Assembly: GCA_001632435.1 (NCBI GenBank)
Contig: KV423916.1
Coordinates: 124,001-188,000 of the forward strand
DNA length: 64,000 nucleotides
DNA from: Calocera cornea HHB12733
Taxonomy: Eukaryota; Basidiomycota; Dacrymycetes; Dacrymycetales; Dacrymycetaceae
Reading direction: 5' to 3'
Shown here: positions 11,089 through 22,564 of the stretch, one piece after another
Numbering within the stretch: position 1 is the first letter of the stretch
How the letters are laid out: each line of letters begins with the position of its first letter
Made by a program: the position numbers and the translations under genes
Notes under the pieces: generated by a model
Told to the model about the DNA's origin: nothing
The model's database searches: none
The model's input: the letters and a program-made list of their open reading frames with translations, nothing else

Positions 11089-11330
11089 TGTGAGGGCACA
11101 CAACCCACAGTAGGACAAGCTGGAGGAATTGGAATAGGTGGAGAGGGTGTAGAGGATGTTGTCTAGGCTAATCCAATCCCCTGGAATGCAATAGAGTCTA
11201 CTTCCGCTTCCATTTGGTGGCTGGAGGTTTGGAATGGGTGATTCCGGATATTTGGTGAAGTGGTCAACTTGTGGGGCCAATTCCAAGGAGGGGGATAGAT
11301 GGGGAATGTGTAGGAGAACACAAGAGGATA
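11089..11330 (-). mobile_element. Truncated LTR fragment, antisense, related to the LTR at 21736-22564
   Basis: Starting at TGTGAGGGCACAC, this is closely similar to the reverse complement of 22323-22564, the 3' third of the long solo LTR. Similarity stops abruptly after GAGAACACA at about 11330, so the LTR 5' part with TATA and TCTCTGAGGA is missing. It lies just after the chromovirus stop but in opposite orientation, so it is not that element's own 3' LTR. Confidence 0.75.
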
Positions 11331-11690
11331 GGTGGAAGCATGGGTGCCGGCAGAAGCCAAAAAACCTGGAGCAGACAGAAAAATGCTCTCAACTAGAAGG
11401 AAGAAGTCCTTGAGATGGACAGGCAAGAAAACCAATTCCTAAAGGGGAAGCAAACTAGTCACAGAGCGGGAACACAAGGTACAGAAACTGAAGCAAGAAC
11501 TCACAGAAGTACCTGAGTTCCTGGAACCTTGGGTTTCAGGTCTCACACCCTCAAATAGGGTCAAATTTTGGTGTGTAAACTTCGGATTTTTGGGGCAAAT
11601 GGTGTGATTTGAAGTCTGCTTCTGTGTCAGTTTCGTCTTCTGGTGTGGTCTTTACTTGTGCATATTGTTTGCAGCTTGATATTGGCTGAT
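11331..11690. other. Unassigned sequence between LTR fragment and Helitron
   Basis: A-rich sequence with GGAAGCAAACTAG-like words near 11440, then CpG-poor sequence merging into the Helitron. No coding family is visible and the Helitron 5' terminus could not be fixed. Confidence 0.4.
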
Positions 11691-11990
11691 CATGTCCACC
11701 AACCTTTCTGACAAAATGGCAGATGGTTAGTGTCCAGGATGTTGATGAGAATCCTTGGTTGATATGTAGTTTAGCTGTTCTGTTGCTACCTCATTCTTTT
11801 GTATGTGTCTATTGTTGTTGGTGACATGTCACCCATTGAGTTTTGAGATAATGACAGTCGTACCACAACTGGTGAATTAGATGCATGGTACAATTATTGT
11901 GGTGTTTATAGGAACAAACATGACATGGAAATTGAGTCTTATACTGGTGATGTGTGGAATATTATTGTTTGAGGTGGTGATGTCCGGCTG

Positions 11991-13113
11991 TTGATTGAGC
12001 ATTTTTGTTTCTTGTCAGAAGCTCAATTAAGTCGGTTGGCACAATCTTGTCACGGAACAACTACATCACCTCATGTTTCCATGCATATCCTGCATACCTT
12101 GATACATCAGGCATTTTGTGACTGCACCAGTTGTTACACCATTTGCTGTGTTTTTTGTGTTTGGTCTCAAGCCCAGTTATGGAAGACATTGAATGCATCT
12201 ATTGTGGTTCCTGTCCCACCTTCCTGTGATGCTGGTGTTGATGCACACAGTTCAAGTGCCTCACATCTGTACCCAACTGTGCCATCAATGTTGCTCAAGC
12301 AAGACATTATTGATGAACTTGATTGTGACCTCTCTGTTGATGTGCACCATCCATATCCATGTGCAATCTGTTCTGGTACATGTTTTCAAACGAGTTCCTG
12401 TATGTGTTTTGTGCGTGATGTTGACTTATTGTCACTGGTAAACAATAACATTCCTTTACAACTTGCTCCCCTTGATTATAATTGGGAATCATATGGTCGT
12501 GCATTTCTGGATGCACATGGTCTTGAACATCTGGATGATGCTATTGGATGTATGTGTGTATGTGACACTTGTGCTTTGTTCCTGCAGAAAGGGTCTCACC
12601 CAGAATTTGCCTTATGTAACATTTATTATTTTGCATACAGACATGTACTGGCTACCCTGCAACAGGCATTTAAAGACACATCTGTGTTTGATTTGATGCT
12701 TGTAGCTCATGTTAGCGGCAATTCCATAGCATATAAGTATAGTGATTATCCTGGCAATGCTGGGCAAAGCCATTTGTTATTGCAGTCATATGGTTGCAGA
12801 AATGTTATGATACTTCCACAGGATAGCCTCATATTGCACCGTGTACTCCCCCCCTGGATGAGATTGGTAAAAGTGTGGTCATGTTGTTCTCCAGTCATTC
12901 ATCCATAACAGACGTTGAGTTACATAAGATCAAGCCTGTACTTGTCAACCCTGCTATTGTTCATATGTTAATTATGTTCCTTATTGATAGAAAGCCAGCA
13001 TATTCTTCTTCAGAAGGTGGGTTCAAGTCAACAACTGTATTTAATCAAGCTAATATGGATTCACTTGGATCTGGATTGGTACCCGGCATACCAGCCTCTG
13101 TTACAGTTGGCTA
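11991..13113 (+). pseudogene. Helitron protein, N-terminal Cys-rich domain
   Basis: The reading has the arrangement C-A-I-C, then CMCVCDTC..LFLQKGSHPEFALCN, as in the N-terminal domain of basidiomycete Helitron-like helicases (the DUF6570 type, as I recall it). It continues with SGNSIAYKYSDYPGNAGQ.. and LPPWMR. A frameshift near 12870 moves the reading into the frame that gives SVVMLFSSHSSITDVELHKIKPVLVN..IVHMLIMFLIDRKP. That matches the usual continuation of the domain, so the two segments were one protein. Confidence 0.65.
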
Positions 13114-13123
13114 GTTCAATGGA

Positions 13124-15187
13124 ATGTACAATACTGATGGTTTCCATCATGGATATGCGGAAGATGCAGATTTGGCCAACCATCCTGACATTATGGTCGA
13201 CTCCATTGGTTGGACCAATTTGGATATCACCAATACGGGTTATGACCAGATGAAGTTGTCTGCATTGACTTGGTGTCTACAAGGTCAGTCATTCTTACAC
13301 TCTTGCATTGTGAATGTACCAATCAGGGACTTTGACATGTATTTCTTGTTGATGTGGATGTGGCCAAAACTTGATCCATTTGGTTTGAGCAGTTGTGGTA
13401 TGGACATGTCCATGAACATTGTGGATATGGGTCATCAAGTGACTCATTTAATTTCCTTGTATGACTCCACTTTTGCTCGGGATCCTACATTTGCATTTGT
13501 CTGTTACAACATCATTCAAAAGAAAAAGGTGGTTAACTCTTTACATTTCCATATATGTATGTCAGAAAAGGACAGACTTGTCCGCAATCTTTTGAGAATA
13601 TCAAAGAGTGACATGGAAGCCTTTGAATGGTGGAGCCATTTGGATCCGTTTCGTAAGCCCCGGAATGATGTGGAACATGACATCATGCATATTCTTCAGC
13701 AGTTGAACTTGTGTGTCAATGATTTACCTGGCACAGCTGGAAATAAAACAAAGTGCTGTAACAACATAAGGGGGATGTGCAATACCTTGTCCACTCCTGC
13801 ACTTTACATTACCATCAATCCTTTTGTTAGAGGACATCCACTTGTTTCTATCCTTGCTGGCAATTCAATATTGTTGTCTGACACTGTGAGGGGTGATCTC
13901 AATGGCAACATGTTTTACTGCACAATGCTTGTTGCAAAGAACCCTGTTGTGGCTACCCAATCTTTCCACGTCATAATGGCCTCCTTTGTTCAGTCAGTCT
14001 TGAGGTATGGACGGAATGGCCCCGGCCTGTTCAGAACTTGTACGGGTTATTATGGTATGGTTGAAGCCCAGGGCCAAGGTATGTTACATTGTCATTTTGT
14101 AGTGTGGTTGAAGGAGCACCTGATACCACAATCTATGGTGGAGCAAATGTTGGTTGATTGCAACTATGAGCGTACTGTAATTGAGTGGCTTGAAGGTATT
14201 TTAAAGTGTGAGTTACCTGATGACGAAATGGTAGTTCCCAAGACAGTCACACAACCAGTTCTGTCAAAACCTGATCCTCATTCTTGTCAACCACTCAATA
14301 CATCTGTGATGTCCAACACCAAGTTTTTTTGTCTGTTTAGTAATGATGTTCAGATATTGGCTGAGCCTTGCAATTGGCACATTCATAACCATACTTGTTG
14401 GAAGTATTTAAGACCATTGGAAAAACAGAGTGATGAAAACTGTTGGATGCAAATGGATGGTATTACACATCCCAATTCAACCATAGACAAAACAGGTTCC
14501 ATCACATTACAATGCAGGCACCCATGGAGTTCAAATTATAACAATGTCTGTCTTTATTTCTCTCTTTGCAATATGGATATTGAGTTCATAGGCTTGGGCC
14601 AAGGGGCAGAGGCACTCATGTACTATATTACTGATTATGTCATGAAAGTGGCACTTCCGTTGTACAAAGGTTTGGCCACTCTATCTCACGCTATAACCAT
14701 GCTTGGAACAACCAATCTCAATCCAGAGATGTCTGACATGTCTTGCCACTATCTTGTGCATGTAGTTAACTTGATGATGGGAAAGCACAAAATGTCACAA
14801 CAACAGGTTATGGCACATTTACTGGGAAATGGAGATAAGTACTGTAGTGATTCATTCTGCCCCTTATTCTTGGGAACATTCAAACAATATGTTTTGGACC
14901 ACTTACAAGAAGGCATGGGTCCAATTGATAGCCTGAACATGTTGTACTTATGTCAATGTCAAGATGACATGTCAAATACTAGTTTGAATGTAGACCACAC
15001 ATATGATGAAATGGTGTACCTTTCTTTTGCTGGAGAATCAATAACTGTGTCTAACCAGCTCCAGGACTATATATACTGTCCTGCACAACCTTTTTTGGAG
15101 CATGTCAGTCTTTGGTTCTTCATCTCCAACATGGACAAAGTACCATTGTCTGCTGAGCATACTCAACTTGCACATGTGGAAGGTTGA
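13124..15187 (+). pseudogene. Helitron Rep (HUH endonuclease) region
   Basis: The 687-residue open stretch contains Helitron_like_N/Rep landmarks: SEKDRLVRNLL, LYITINPFVRGHPLV, and the HUH-type motif GYYGMVEAQGQGMLHCHFVVWL, where HCH supplies the metal-binding histidines. Rep nicks and joins single strands in rolling-circle transposition. The downstream part (LMYYITDYVMK) matches the conserved YxxKYxxK-type region. The segment is open but is cut from the rest of the protein at both ends by frameshifts. Confidence 0.85.
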
Positions 15188-15189
15188 TC

Positions 15190-16392
15190 CAGTGTGCACA
15201 GTCAACATCCATTACCACGTGGCCTGTTCATGCCGGAGCATGTTCAGTTTGGAGCACATATGTTGCATGAACAAGATACTTCCATGTGTCCAGTACTTTT
15301 GGGTCCTATGTTGCCACGGAGGGACTGTAATAAAGCGGAATATGATGTTTGGTGTTGGACCATGTTGATTTTGTTTTGTCTGTGGCGTCACCCATGTGAA
15401 CTCAAGGGTTTAGAGGAAACATGGACCAATGTGTTCAAATGCACGGAATTTGACAAGGATGCAATGTGAATAATGGATAACATTTGTATTCAGTGTGAGT
15501 GTAAAGACGTATGTGATGAATACAGTAGATCTTGTGCATGCATGAAAGACAAGTCTAGTTTCATTTATACGTACACAGTTGTTGAGTCAGGCTCTGCAAA
15601 TTTTCAGGAGGACATTCTAGACAATATCATCCTGGATATGGACAAGAGTTGTATGGTAGCAGACAATCAATTTGATGTTACCTTGGTTAATATAATATGG
15701 TCTAGATTGTTACATGCCAGATCCTCCTGCCTTATTGATGGGTCTCTTCTCATTGAAGACATTACTGGGATGGACCATTCCCATATTCAGCACTTGTCTA
15801 CCGTTATGGTTGCTGCACGGAAGAGAGCATGTGTTGACAATGATCCTATTTCTGTAGACATTAAGATCCTTATCAGACTTCCTGTTATCCAGTATGACCA
15901 TATGTCAAATTGTGGCATTGCTGTGCATCCTGCTTATTCTTTGCATGCCACTGATACTATCAACAACATTATTGTCTCCTGTGGGCTGTCAAATAAAATT
16001 GAACAGTGTTGCACCCTACATATTGTTGGTGAACATATAGCCATGGGTGGGGCCTCTCAACTTTTTATGTACATAGGCAGAGCTGCAGGGACAGGAAAGA
16101 GTTATGTCAAGTCCATAGTAGAGGTGTTTTGTCAACTACAGTTGTCAGATGTGTTGATCCTCACTGTGCCAACAGGGATTGCTGCCATTAATATTGGCAG
16201 TACTACAATTCATTCGGCTGCAATAATGGGTTTGTCTTTATGCCATTGCACAGACATACCGTTATTACATTGTACTTGGGATAAAGTCAAATATCTTGTG
16301 ATAGATGAATGATCTATGATTGGTGCTGAGTTTATGAACGCTCTTTCTCATCAACTGGGTTGTGTGAAAGCTACAGAAAACAGTATGATGCC
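15190..16392 (+). pseudogene. Helitron linker and PIF1 helicase N-terminal part
   Basis: After a frameshift the protein resumes with CPVLLGPMLPRRDCNKAEYD..MLILFCLWRHP, a conserved Helitron linker, and then a short stop-containing stretch. The helicase domain follows with Walker A GRAAGTGKSYV and the next motif VPTGIAAINIGSTTIHSAA. Walker B LVIDE is followed by a TGA (16310-16312) before SMIGAEF. Reading continues to MMPF, where an LTR insertion breaks it. The helicase would unwind donor DNA during transposition. Confidence 0.85.
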
Positions 16393-16397
16393 ATTTG

Positions 16398-17652
16398 TGT
16401 CAGGGGACACCCCATTTTGCCATGTGCAATTGGTCAAGACACCAAGGCAAGGGAGACCACTAGCCCCCCGGACCCCAAGGCAGGAATTGCCATGGACGAG
16501 TGGCAATGAGACCCAACATCACTCCGGTATCCTAGGTTGCCAGAGGCAACACAAAGGTGCTGCATTTGGGAAATGGAGAAGGTTGGTGAGTGGGCATTGC
16601 AGGTTGCCTTTGGACAACAGGGCAACAAGGCAACAGCAGAGCAGCCCTAAACAACGGTACAGTCAGCCGCAGGATTTGCTTCCTTTTCCCTTAGTATATA
16701 TATACCCCTAGGTAGACCCTTGTACCCCTCAGAGCTAATCTCTGAGGAACCCCATAGGTCGTAGTCATTAGACTCATTTTTGAAAATCTGTCGCCCTCAG
16801 TTACTCCTTGTCAGGGGACACCAAGTTTGGCCAACTTGGGCACAATCTTGCAACACTTGGACACCTTTGACCACCTTTGACAGTTCCCCAGAACTCGGCT
16901 CCGCATTCAGGTCTTCGGTTACAAAGTTGCACCTTCGGCATAAACTTTTGGATACTTGGTACAGGCTTAGGTAAGGCAGTGCCCACTCGGCTATGCTTTG
17001 ACTGTGCGGGCTATGCCTTGGCTGTGTCCTGGGCAGTGTCGGGTCTCACCTCAGCGTTTCGGGAGAAGCTGAGGCTGTGATTGTATACTTGTATATAAAC
17101 TTCGGTAGCTTCGGTAGCTTCTCCTTAGATCTGGTCTCTGAGGAATCTCCATAGTCTTGTGAGAAAGCCTGGTCATCACATCCATCCTCCCACTCTGAAC
17201 ATCCAAACTCTCTCCGAACTCTGCTTGCTTCATCCGAACTACCTTCAACGTCCCACATATCTCCTAGTTGGACTTACAAAGGGTACGATTGGTTGGTTAT
17301 TGGATACTGTCAGCCATGACCTCCCCCGAATCCCTGGTCTTCGGTCTCTTTGACTCAGTCGGGTTTAGTCGGCAGCCTTGCTAGACTGTGTGTCCTCACA
17401 CTCCTGGTCGCAAACGGCAACAGCAGCTCCACTGAGGTGCCTCCTCCACCTTATCCCTACTCTTATTGCCCTCTGGCAACTCCTCACTGGTTGGGTGTAG
17501 AGGCAAGTACAACTGGCTGCAACCTGGGGTCCAGCCCTTGACTACATGCCGGACCTTTCCATTGGGTTGAGACATGTGGAACATGTGTCACCTCCTCTAT
17601 CAACCCCATATTGCCAACTGACTGCCTTGTTAGGATCTGTGTTGCCCTCACA
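16398..17652 (+). mobile_element. Solo LTR 1 inside the Helitron helicase (TSD ATTTG), itself split by LTR 2
   Basis: It starts TGTCAGGGGACACC and ends GCCCTCACA. Flanking ATTTG at 16393-16397 and 17653-17657 is an exact 5-bp target duplication. It is interrupted at 16808 by LTR 2, so its own length is about 658 bp. A TATA run at 16695 is followed 44 bp later by TCTCTGAGGA at 16739-16748. No internal coding region is attached, so it is a solo LTR. Confidence 0.88.
16809..17400 (+). mobile_element. Solo LTR 2, 592 bp, nested in LTR 1 (TSD CTCCT)
   Basis: The boundaries are TGTCAGGGGACACC and TGTCCTCACA. CTCCT lies on both sides (16804-16808 and 17401-17405), a perfect 5-bp duplication. TATATAAA is at 17092 and TCTCTGAGGA at 17135-17144. 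It is the same family and length as LTRs 3 and 4. Differences from them are dominated by CpG to TpG/CpA. Confidence 0.92.
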
Positions 17653-18102
17653 ATTTGGGGAATGTCTGCCATCAGAATTGTCTTCCACACAATGTCCCAC
17701 AGCCATGACCTCTGTGGCCTTTCTCAATTGCGAGGCAATACCTCCAGCACAACATCCAGGTCTGCTATTGTCATTGGCATAGTTGTGGTGTTTGCATCCA
17801 TTACAAGGGGCATGGCCATCACCTGCCACAAGTCCTGAACCAATCCATCCCCAGTGAAACCTGTTCACCTAGTCATTTCACAACAGTGTACAATTTGGAT
17901 ACACATACTTTGCAGAAATGCCATATCCGCGGCAATGTCAAACACTGCAACTGAACATTTGCCTTTAAGGGTGTAACCATATGTGTTTTTTCCTTTTCAA
18001 ATGTTGGCAATTGCACCCCTAACAGTTGAAACCTGACAGATTATGTTTGAGGGGTTCTACACATTTACATTTCTGTACAGCTGTTTCATAACCCTACGCA
18101 AT
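17653..18102 (+). pseudogene. Helitron helicase continuation after LTR insertion
   Basis: Removing LTR 1 and one ATTTG copy joins MMPF to GGM..IVFHTM, which parallels the PFGG..V..GDFHQxPP region that follows Walker B in Helitron PIF1 helicases. The rest of the stretch is too decayed to read. It ends at the insertion site of LTR 7 (GCAAT duplication). Confidence 0.5.
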
Positions 18103-18581
18103 TGTCAGGGTACAGCCATAGACCACTTCTATTTTCCCTCTATCTCTGCACCTTCCCACTACTAGGTTATGATGTCATAGCTGTGGAGCCTCTATGAGGC
18201 AAGGATGATATCATGAGGTGTCAGCTGTGACACTAGCACAGTGTTACCATGATGTCATGGTCTGGACCCTAGGCCTGGACTCCCCAGTCATAAGAGGGTC
18301 ACCTATGATGTCAGAGTGATGCAATACATGACTCCCCCTCTGTCATCAGCCACAGCATCATGACTCCACTTCTCTTTCTCATGTGCACCCCTCTGTGTAT
18401 AAGTAGTTAGCACTTCCTGTGTTCTGATCCCTCAGACTTGGTCTCTGAGGATCCTCCACAGGCATACTGTAGGACAATCCCAATTGTCATCAAGTCAACC
18501 ATCCCTGCCCTGCCCTTGTTAGTGTGACTCTTCCCTTCCTGTCTAGGTAGCAGCCTTACCAGAAGCCTGTGTGCCCTCACA
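18103..18581 (+). mobile_element. Solo LTR 7, 479 bp (TSD GCAAT)
   Basis: It begins TGTCAGGGTACAG and ends GTGCCCTCACA. The exact duplication GCAAT is at 18098-18102 and 18582-18586. A TATAAG box at 18398 is followed 44 bp later by TCTCTGAGGA at 18442-18451. Apart from the termini, TATA and this block, it shares little sequence with the 592-bp LTRs. Confidence 0.9.
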
Positions 18582-19057
18582 GCAATACCCTGTCCTGTCA
18601 TGTAGTGATCATATGTTGTCTTACTTTCATCTACCACCAATAACAATGCTGAACGTATCCACTACATTACATGTTCCAGCATGTTCCGTATGGCAATACT
18701 CGCCTGGCATGATGTTCAATCTGTTACGTTCCCACAGAGCACCAGCATGTCCAGTCTGACCCATTGCCATATATAAAGACCTACATGGACGGTTCTTGAT
18801 GGACCAACATGGCTCTGAAACAAACAGGAACTCCAAACACTTGGTGGTCTGGCAGTGTTTCCAATAAACAGATCAAGTATGTTGCTGTAATCATGTCCTC
18901 ATACCACTAATAAATATAGTAGGAGCTCAAACTCCACCTCGACCAGGGAAGAATGTAACAATGTAGACAACAACCAAGTTGAACACCTTATTGAGTCCAA
19001 CAACACAACTATGGTGGGAGATCCTGGACCTGTTAATATCACATTGTATGTTTGATA
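18582..19057. other. Decayed repeat-derived sequence left of the Tc1 element
   Basis: CpG-poor sequence with a TATATAAAG word at about 18769. No family is recognisable. It may be the continuing Helitron or another old element, because it is interrupted by insertions on both sides. Confidence 0.35.
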
Positions 19058-19059
19058 TA

Positions 19060-20749
19060 CAGAGGTGCTCGATGAAGTTGCACCCGCGCGCGAGATCGCG
19101 TCATCTCGAGGTGATATCTTAAATATTGCATCACTCACAACAAAAAATAGAATTGTGGAATGGTAGATACAGCAATGTATCTATGCTTTCTCGAATGGTA
19201 AAAAAAAGAAATCGAAAAAATCAATTTTGAGGGAGTGGGGAGGGTTTCGAGTTGTTTGGTCCGGTGCAAGGCCCTGTTCATGATATCAGCCAGAGGAGCA
19301 AAAGTGAAATAGTGAAAGATCTGCTCACGGGTAAGCTTCAAAACTTTGTCAGTACTTTGTGTACCACCCCTTGGCCTGCCAGAGCGCTTCAGTGCGCCGG
19401 GGCATGGAGGCATAGAGGTCTTCAATATAGGCAGGGCTGATGGCGTACCATTCTTCCTCAAGCGCATTCCAGAGCTCGTCTTTATTGGTTGGAAGGGGCT
19501 TGCGGCGTCTGACCTTGTGATCAAGGTAGTCCCAGACGTTTTCAATTATGTTCATGTCCGGAGAGCAGGCCGCCCAGTCGAGCAATTGGTGGTTGTTCTC
19601 ATGAAAGAACACCTCGGTCTTCCGCGCCTTGTGGATGGGTGCATTGTCTTGCTGGAAAAAGACATCACACCTCGCCAAATGCTTGTCGGAAAGCGTGCCA
19701 TGGTAGGCATCCTTGATCAGGGCAATGTACCCTTCAGCGTTGACTCGGCCCTCAATGTGGTAGAGGCGTCCAACTCCATCCCGGGTGAGGCATCCCCAGA
19801 CCATGATGGACCCTCCCCCATGCTTCACCACCTTGCGCACATTCTGGGGCGCCAACTCCTCATTAACCCGCCTCCTGCAATACACCCATCCATCAGAGCC
19901 GAAGAGGTTGAACTTGGATTCGTCGGAAAAGATGACACGGCACCATTCGATTTCGTTCCAATGCTTGTGATCGTGCGCCCACTCGCGCCGGGCAACAACA
20001 TGGCGAGGCGCAATGAAGGGCTTCACGCGCCTGACACGGCCGTAAAAGCCCATTTTGCACAGAGCGCGTCGCACAGTAGACTCGCCGATATGCTGGAAGA
20101 GCTGGCGCTGCAAGTCAGCCGCATCACGGGCTTTGCCGGAGGTGATATATCGGATCGCAAGGCGGAGGTCTCTGGGACTGATACCGCGCTCGCGGCCAAG
20201 TCGGGGTGTCTTGGCATAGAACTTGACTCGCTCGCCCCATTTCTTCAAGTTGCGTCGGACTGTCGAAGGAGCACAGCCCAGCCTGCGTGCAATCTGAACA
20301 GAATTCAGACCGCCTTCATTGTAAACAAAGGCCTGGGCACGCTTTGTGGGGGTGAAGAGGACATAGGGAGCGCGGCGCTGAGTTGTAGGAGTAGAGGGAG
20401 GCGAAGCCATTGGGGAAAGCTGTAGGACTGGACTGGCGATGCTCTGACACCTTCATGCCAAAAATGGGCAGTCTTTTATGAGCGGGAGGTGTGTTTTGGC
20501 TGATTGCGAGCACGGGACTTGGATAGGGCACGGGCCCTGGATGTGGTCTGTGCACCTTGCTTATCACTTTTCTCCTGATTTCGCTATCACTCCTGGCCTC
20601 CACCTTCTACAGCAAATTTCTATATTAGCATGGCGTCATTTCTTAATAAGTAACTATGGGGCCCCAATGCCTCCTTCGGCCTCCGGACCGCGACATACAT
20701 TACGCGACGCGTCGCGACATGCCAGGTGCAATTTCATTGAGCACCTCTG
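19060..20749 (-). mobile_element. Intact Tc1/mariner element, 1690 bp, 25-bp TIRs, TA duplication
   Basis: TIRs at 19060-19084 and 20725-20749 begin CAGAGGTGCTC and match over 25 bp with two mismatches. They are flanked by TA at 19058-19059 and 20750-20751, the Tc1/mariner target. The single transposase gene is uninterrupted. Unlike everything around it, the element is rich in CpG, so it looks young and unmutated. It is inserted in older CpG-poor repeat sequence. Confidence 0.95.
19349..20410 (-). CDS. Tc1/mariner transposase (DD34E), intact
   Basis: 353 residues from ATG at 20410 to the stop at 19349-19351. The N-terminal helix-turn-helix pair (GGLNSVQIARRLGCAPSTVRRN, then a second HTH near STVRRALCKMGF) would bind the TIRs. 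The catalytic triad is visible: D in VIFSDESKF, D in FFQQDNAPIHKA and E in MNIIENVW, with 34 residues between the second and third (DD34E, Tc1 type). GGGSIMVWG and SPDMN are standard family motifs. Length is typical and there are no frameshifts, so it could be active. A long open frame on the opposite strand is its shadow. Confidence 0.96.
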   Translation of the reverse strand: MASPPSTPTTQRRAPYVLFTPTKRAQAFVYNEGGLNSVQIARRLGCAPSTVRRNLKKWGERVKFYAKTPRLGRERGISPRDLRLAIRYITSGKARDAADLQRQLFQHIGESTVRRALCKMGFYGRVRRVKPFIAPRHVVARREWAHDHKHWNEIEWCRVIFSDESKFNLFGSDGWVYCRRRVNEELAPQNVRKVVKHGGGSIMVWGCLTRDGVGRLYHIEGRVNAEGYIALIKDAYHGTLSDKHLARCDVFFQQDNAPIHKARKTEVFFHENNHQLLDWAACSPDMNIIENVWDYLDHKVRRRKPLPTNKDELWNALEEEWYAISPAYIEDLYASMPRRTEALWQAKGWYTKY

Positions 20750-20751
20750 TA

Positions 20752-21735
20752 CTACTATATTCAATTTCCATCTAACATTCTCATTAGTGAAGATGTTTTG
20801 ACAGATGCTAATGGAGGTGATCTTGGTCCTTTTGTGTGTTGTATCTGTTTTGACATGTTAGGATAACGTTTAACAAATCCATGAGCTTGAGGTCAAACTG
20901 CTTTTGAAAGATTGGGGCCTCCAGACCAATTTGAATAAGTGCATTGATTGTCCACTGCATGACACATCTGACTACGATATGCCAGACATGCCAATACTAT
21001 GATGACTTGGTCTGATCCATGAAACACTATCTCATGCCCTGCAAAGTTTCCCAAGAATGGCTACTGGGCAACCAAGTACAACAATGATTTCAGCAAATAC
21101 TTTCATGACACTAAGCATTGCATTCCCGTGACGTTATGGATCATGGCCCAACTGTCCGCCCTTTACCTGTTCTGCATGGATGGTAATCCAGAACACCAGG
21201 CTAATGTTGTACTCACACCACTAAACAACACCGACCTGATGGTGTTAAAGTCACTGTTACATTCTAACACACACCAGACCTGTTTGTTGTCCTTTCTGTT
21301 TGATAGCCCGCTATGTCCAACACTTACGGTTAATTGACAGTATATGGCCCCTGGGACAGCCTCAACACATCAAAGGCCGGCAAGTGGATGAACTACAGAG
21401 TTCCTGGTGAGGTGATGGAAACAGCAAGTCAATCCATTATGTGAATCATGTCAACACATCTGACCATGGGTGTTCCGATAGGCTAAACCATTTATGGCTG
21501 TGTATGACGCAACAATAGTCCTTTGGTCCAAGTCAAATATGTCTGCTGTTCCTGCCCAGAATTTGAAAGGCAGCAACCTTGTCCTACTCAAAGTGTACCT
21601 CAACCGTTACTGCAATAAGACAATGGACACATACATTAGTCCTTGCTGTGGAGGTCAACGTGCTGTTGGTACCCCAACAAACTCAGCTGACACCAAATGG
21701 TGTGCTTGTCTTGTGTTGAAGGCAAATCTGCCTAC
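20752..21735. other. Decayed repeat-derived sequence right of the Tc1 element
   Basis: CpG-poor sequence with stops in all frames except short stretches. A reading such as LVLLKVYLNRYCNKTMDTYI (21570-21640) appears coding-derived but could not be assigned. It presumably belongs to the element that the Tc1 copy and LTR 8 invaded. Confidence 0.35.
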
Positions 21736-22564
21736 TGTTAGGGCACTACAGCAACTACAAAGCCTATTCCGATATTCTGGACCCCGCAACACCTTGAAGC
21801 CCCATGGAATAGCTCAATATGGAATGGAATGGGACAAGACAAGATGTCCCAGCCTCAGGCAATGCCCAGGCTCCTATTCCAAAGGTTCTCCAGGTATTCC
21901 AGTCCATTCCCACCCCTGCATAGCCATACACAACCTCTGCACCGCCCCAAGGCAATGCACCACTGGAATGCTGTTCCAACAAGCGGAATGGGCAATGCAG
22001 GATTGGAATAAGCTATACAAGGGCACAGGAAGGCTAGACAACACTCCCGACATGTTTTGGATAGCGGTGCACTCCAAATTCCTATATATAGTAGACTAGG
22101 ATAGTACGGGAGTCCTCCGATCTGATCTCTGAGGATTCCCTGCAACCTCCTGTGGGAAATAGTAACCCAGCATCTCATCTCATACCTATTCCGCTCTCTG
22201 CTTGCCCTTCTACACCTGCCAATTCCTATTCTGGACTGCCAACTCCGGAATTGTGTAATTCTGACCTCCCATCCCCAAACGGAGCAGTAATAGCTCAATA
22301 TCAGCTCCGCCCCTTTGGAATTGGTTGTAGTGTGTTCTCCTACACATTCCCCATCTATCCCCCTCCTTGGAATTGGCCCCACAAGTTGACCACTTTACCA
22401 AATATCCGGAATCACCCATTCCAAACCTCCAGCCACCAAACGGAAGCAGAAGTGGACTCTATTGCATTCCAGGGGATTGGAATAGCCTAGACAACATCCT
22501 CTACACCCTCTCCACCTATTCCAATTCCTCCAGCTTGTCCTACTGTGGGTTGTGTGCCCTCACA
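21736..22564 (+). mobile_element. Solo LTR 8, about 829 bp
   Basis: It begins TGTTAGGGCACTAC and ends GTGTGCCCTCACA. The flanks are CCTAC (21731-21735) and TCTAC (22565-22569), a 4/5 duplication with one C/T change. TATATATAG at 22083 precedes TCTCTGAGGA at 22126-22135 by 43 bp. Repeated GGAAT/ATTCC words fill the body. Its 3' part recurs in inverse orientation at 11089-11330. Confidence 0.75.

Larger units (their letters stand above)
11691..16397 (+). mobile_element. Helitron (Rep/helicase rolling-circle transposon), decayed, left part
   Basis: One long, mostly readable protein in the order N-terminal zinc-like domain, Rep, PIF1 helicase, all on the plus strand. It has frameshifts near 12870, 13110 and 15190 and stops near 15467 and 16310. 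The element is interrupted at 16397 by a solo LTR with target duplication ATTTG, and the helicase reading resumes at 17653. Termini (5' TC, 3' hairpin-CTRR) were not located. CpG depletion is strong. Confidence 0.85.

Noticed and set aside
19346..20425. Long plus-strand open frame (359 codons) across the Tc1 element
   Set aside because: It is antisense to the intact transposase, whose catalytic motifs and length are right. The plus-strand translation has no family features.
21494..22099. 201-codon open frame taken as a possible gene
   Set aside because: Its second half lies inside LTR 8 and crosses the TG boundary at 21736, so it is a fusion by chance of old repeat and LTR sequence.
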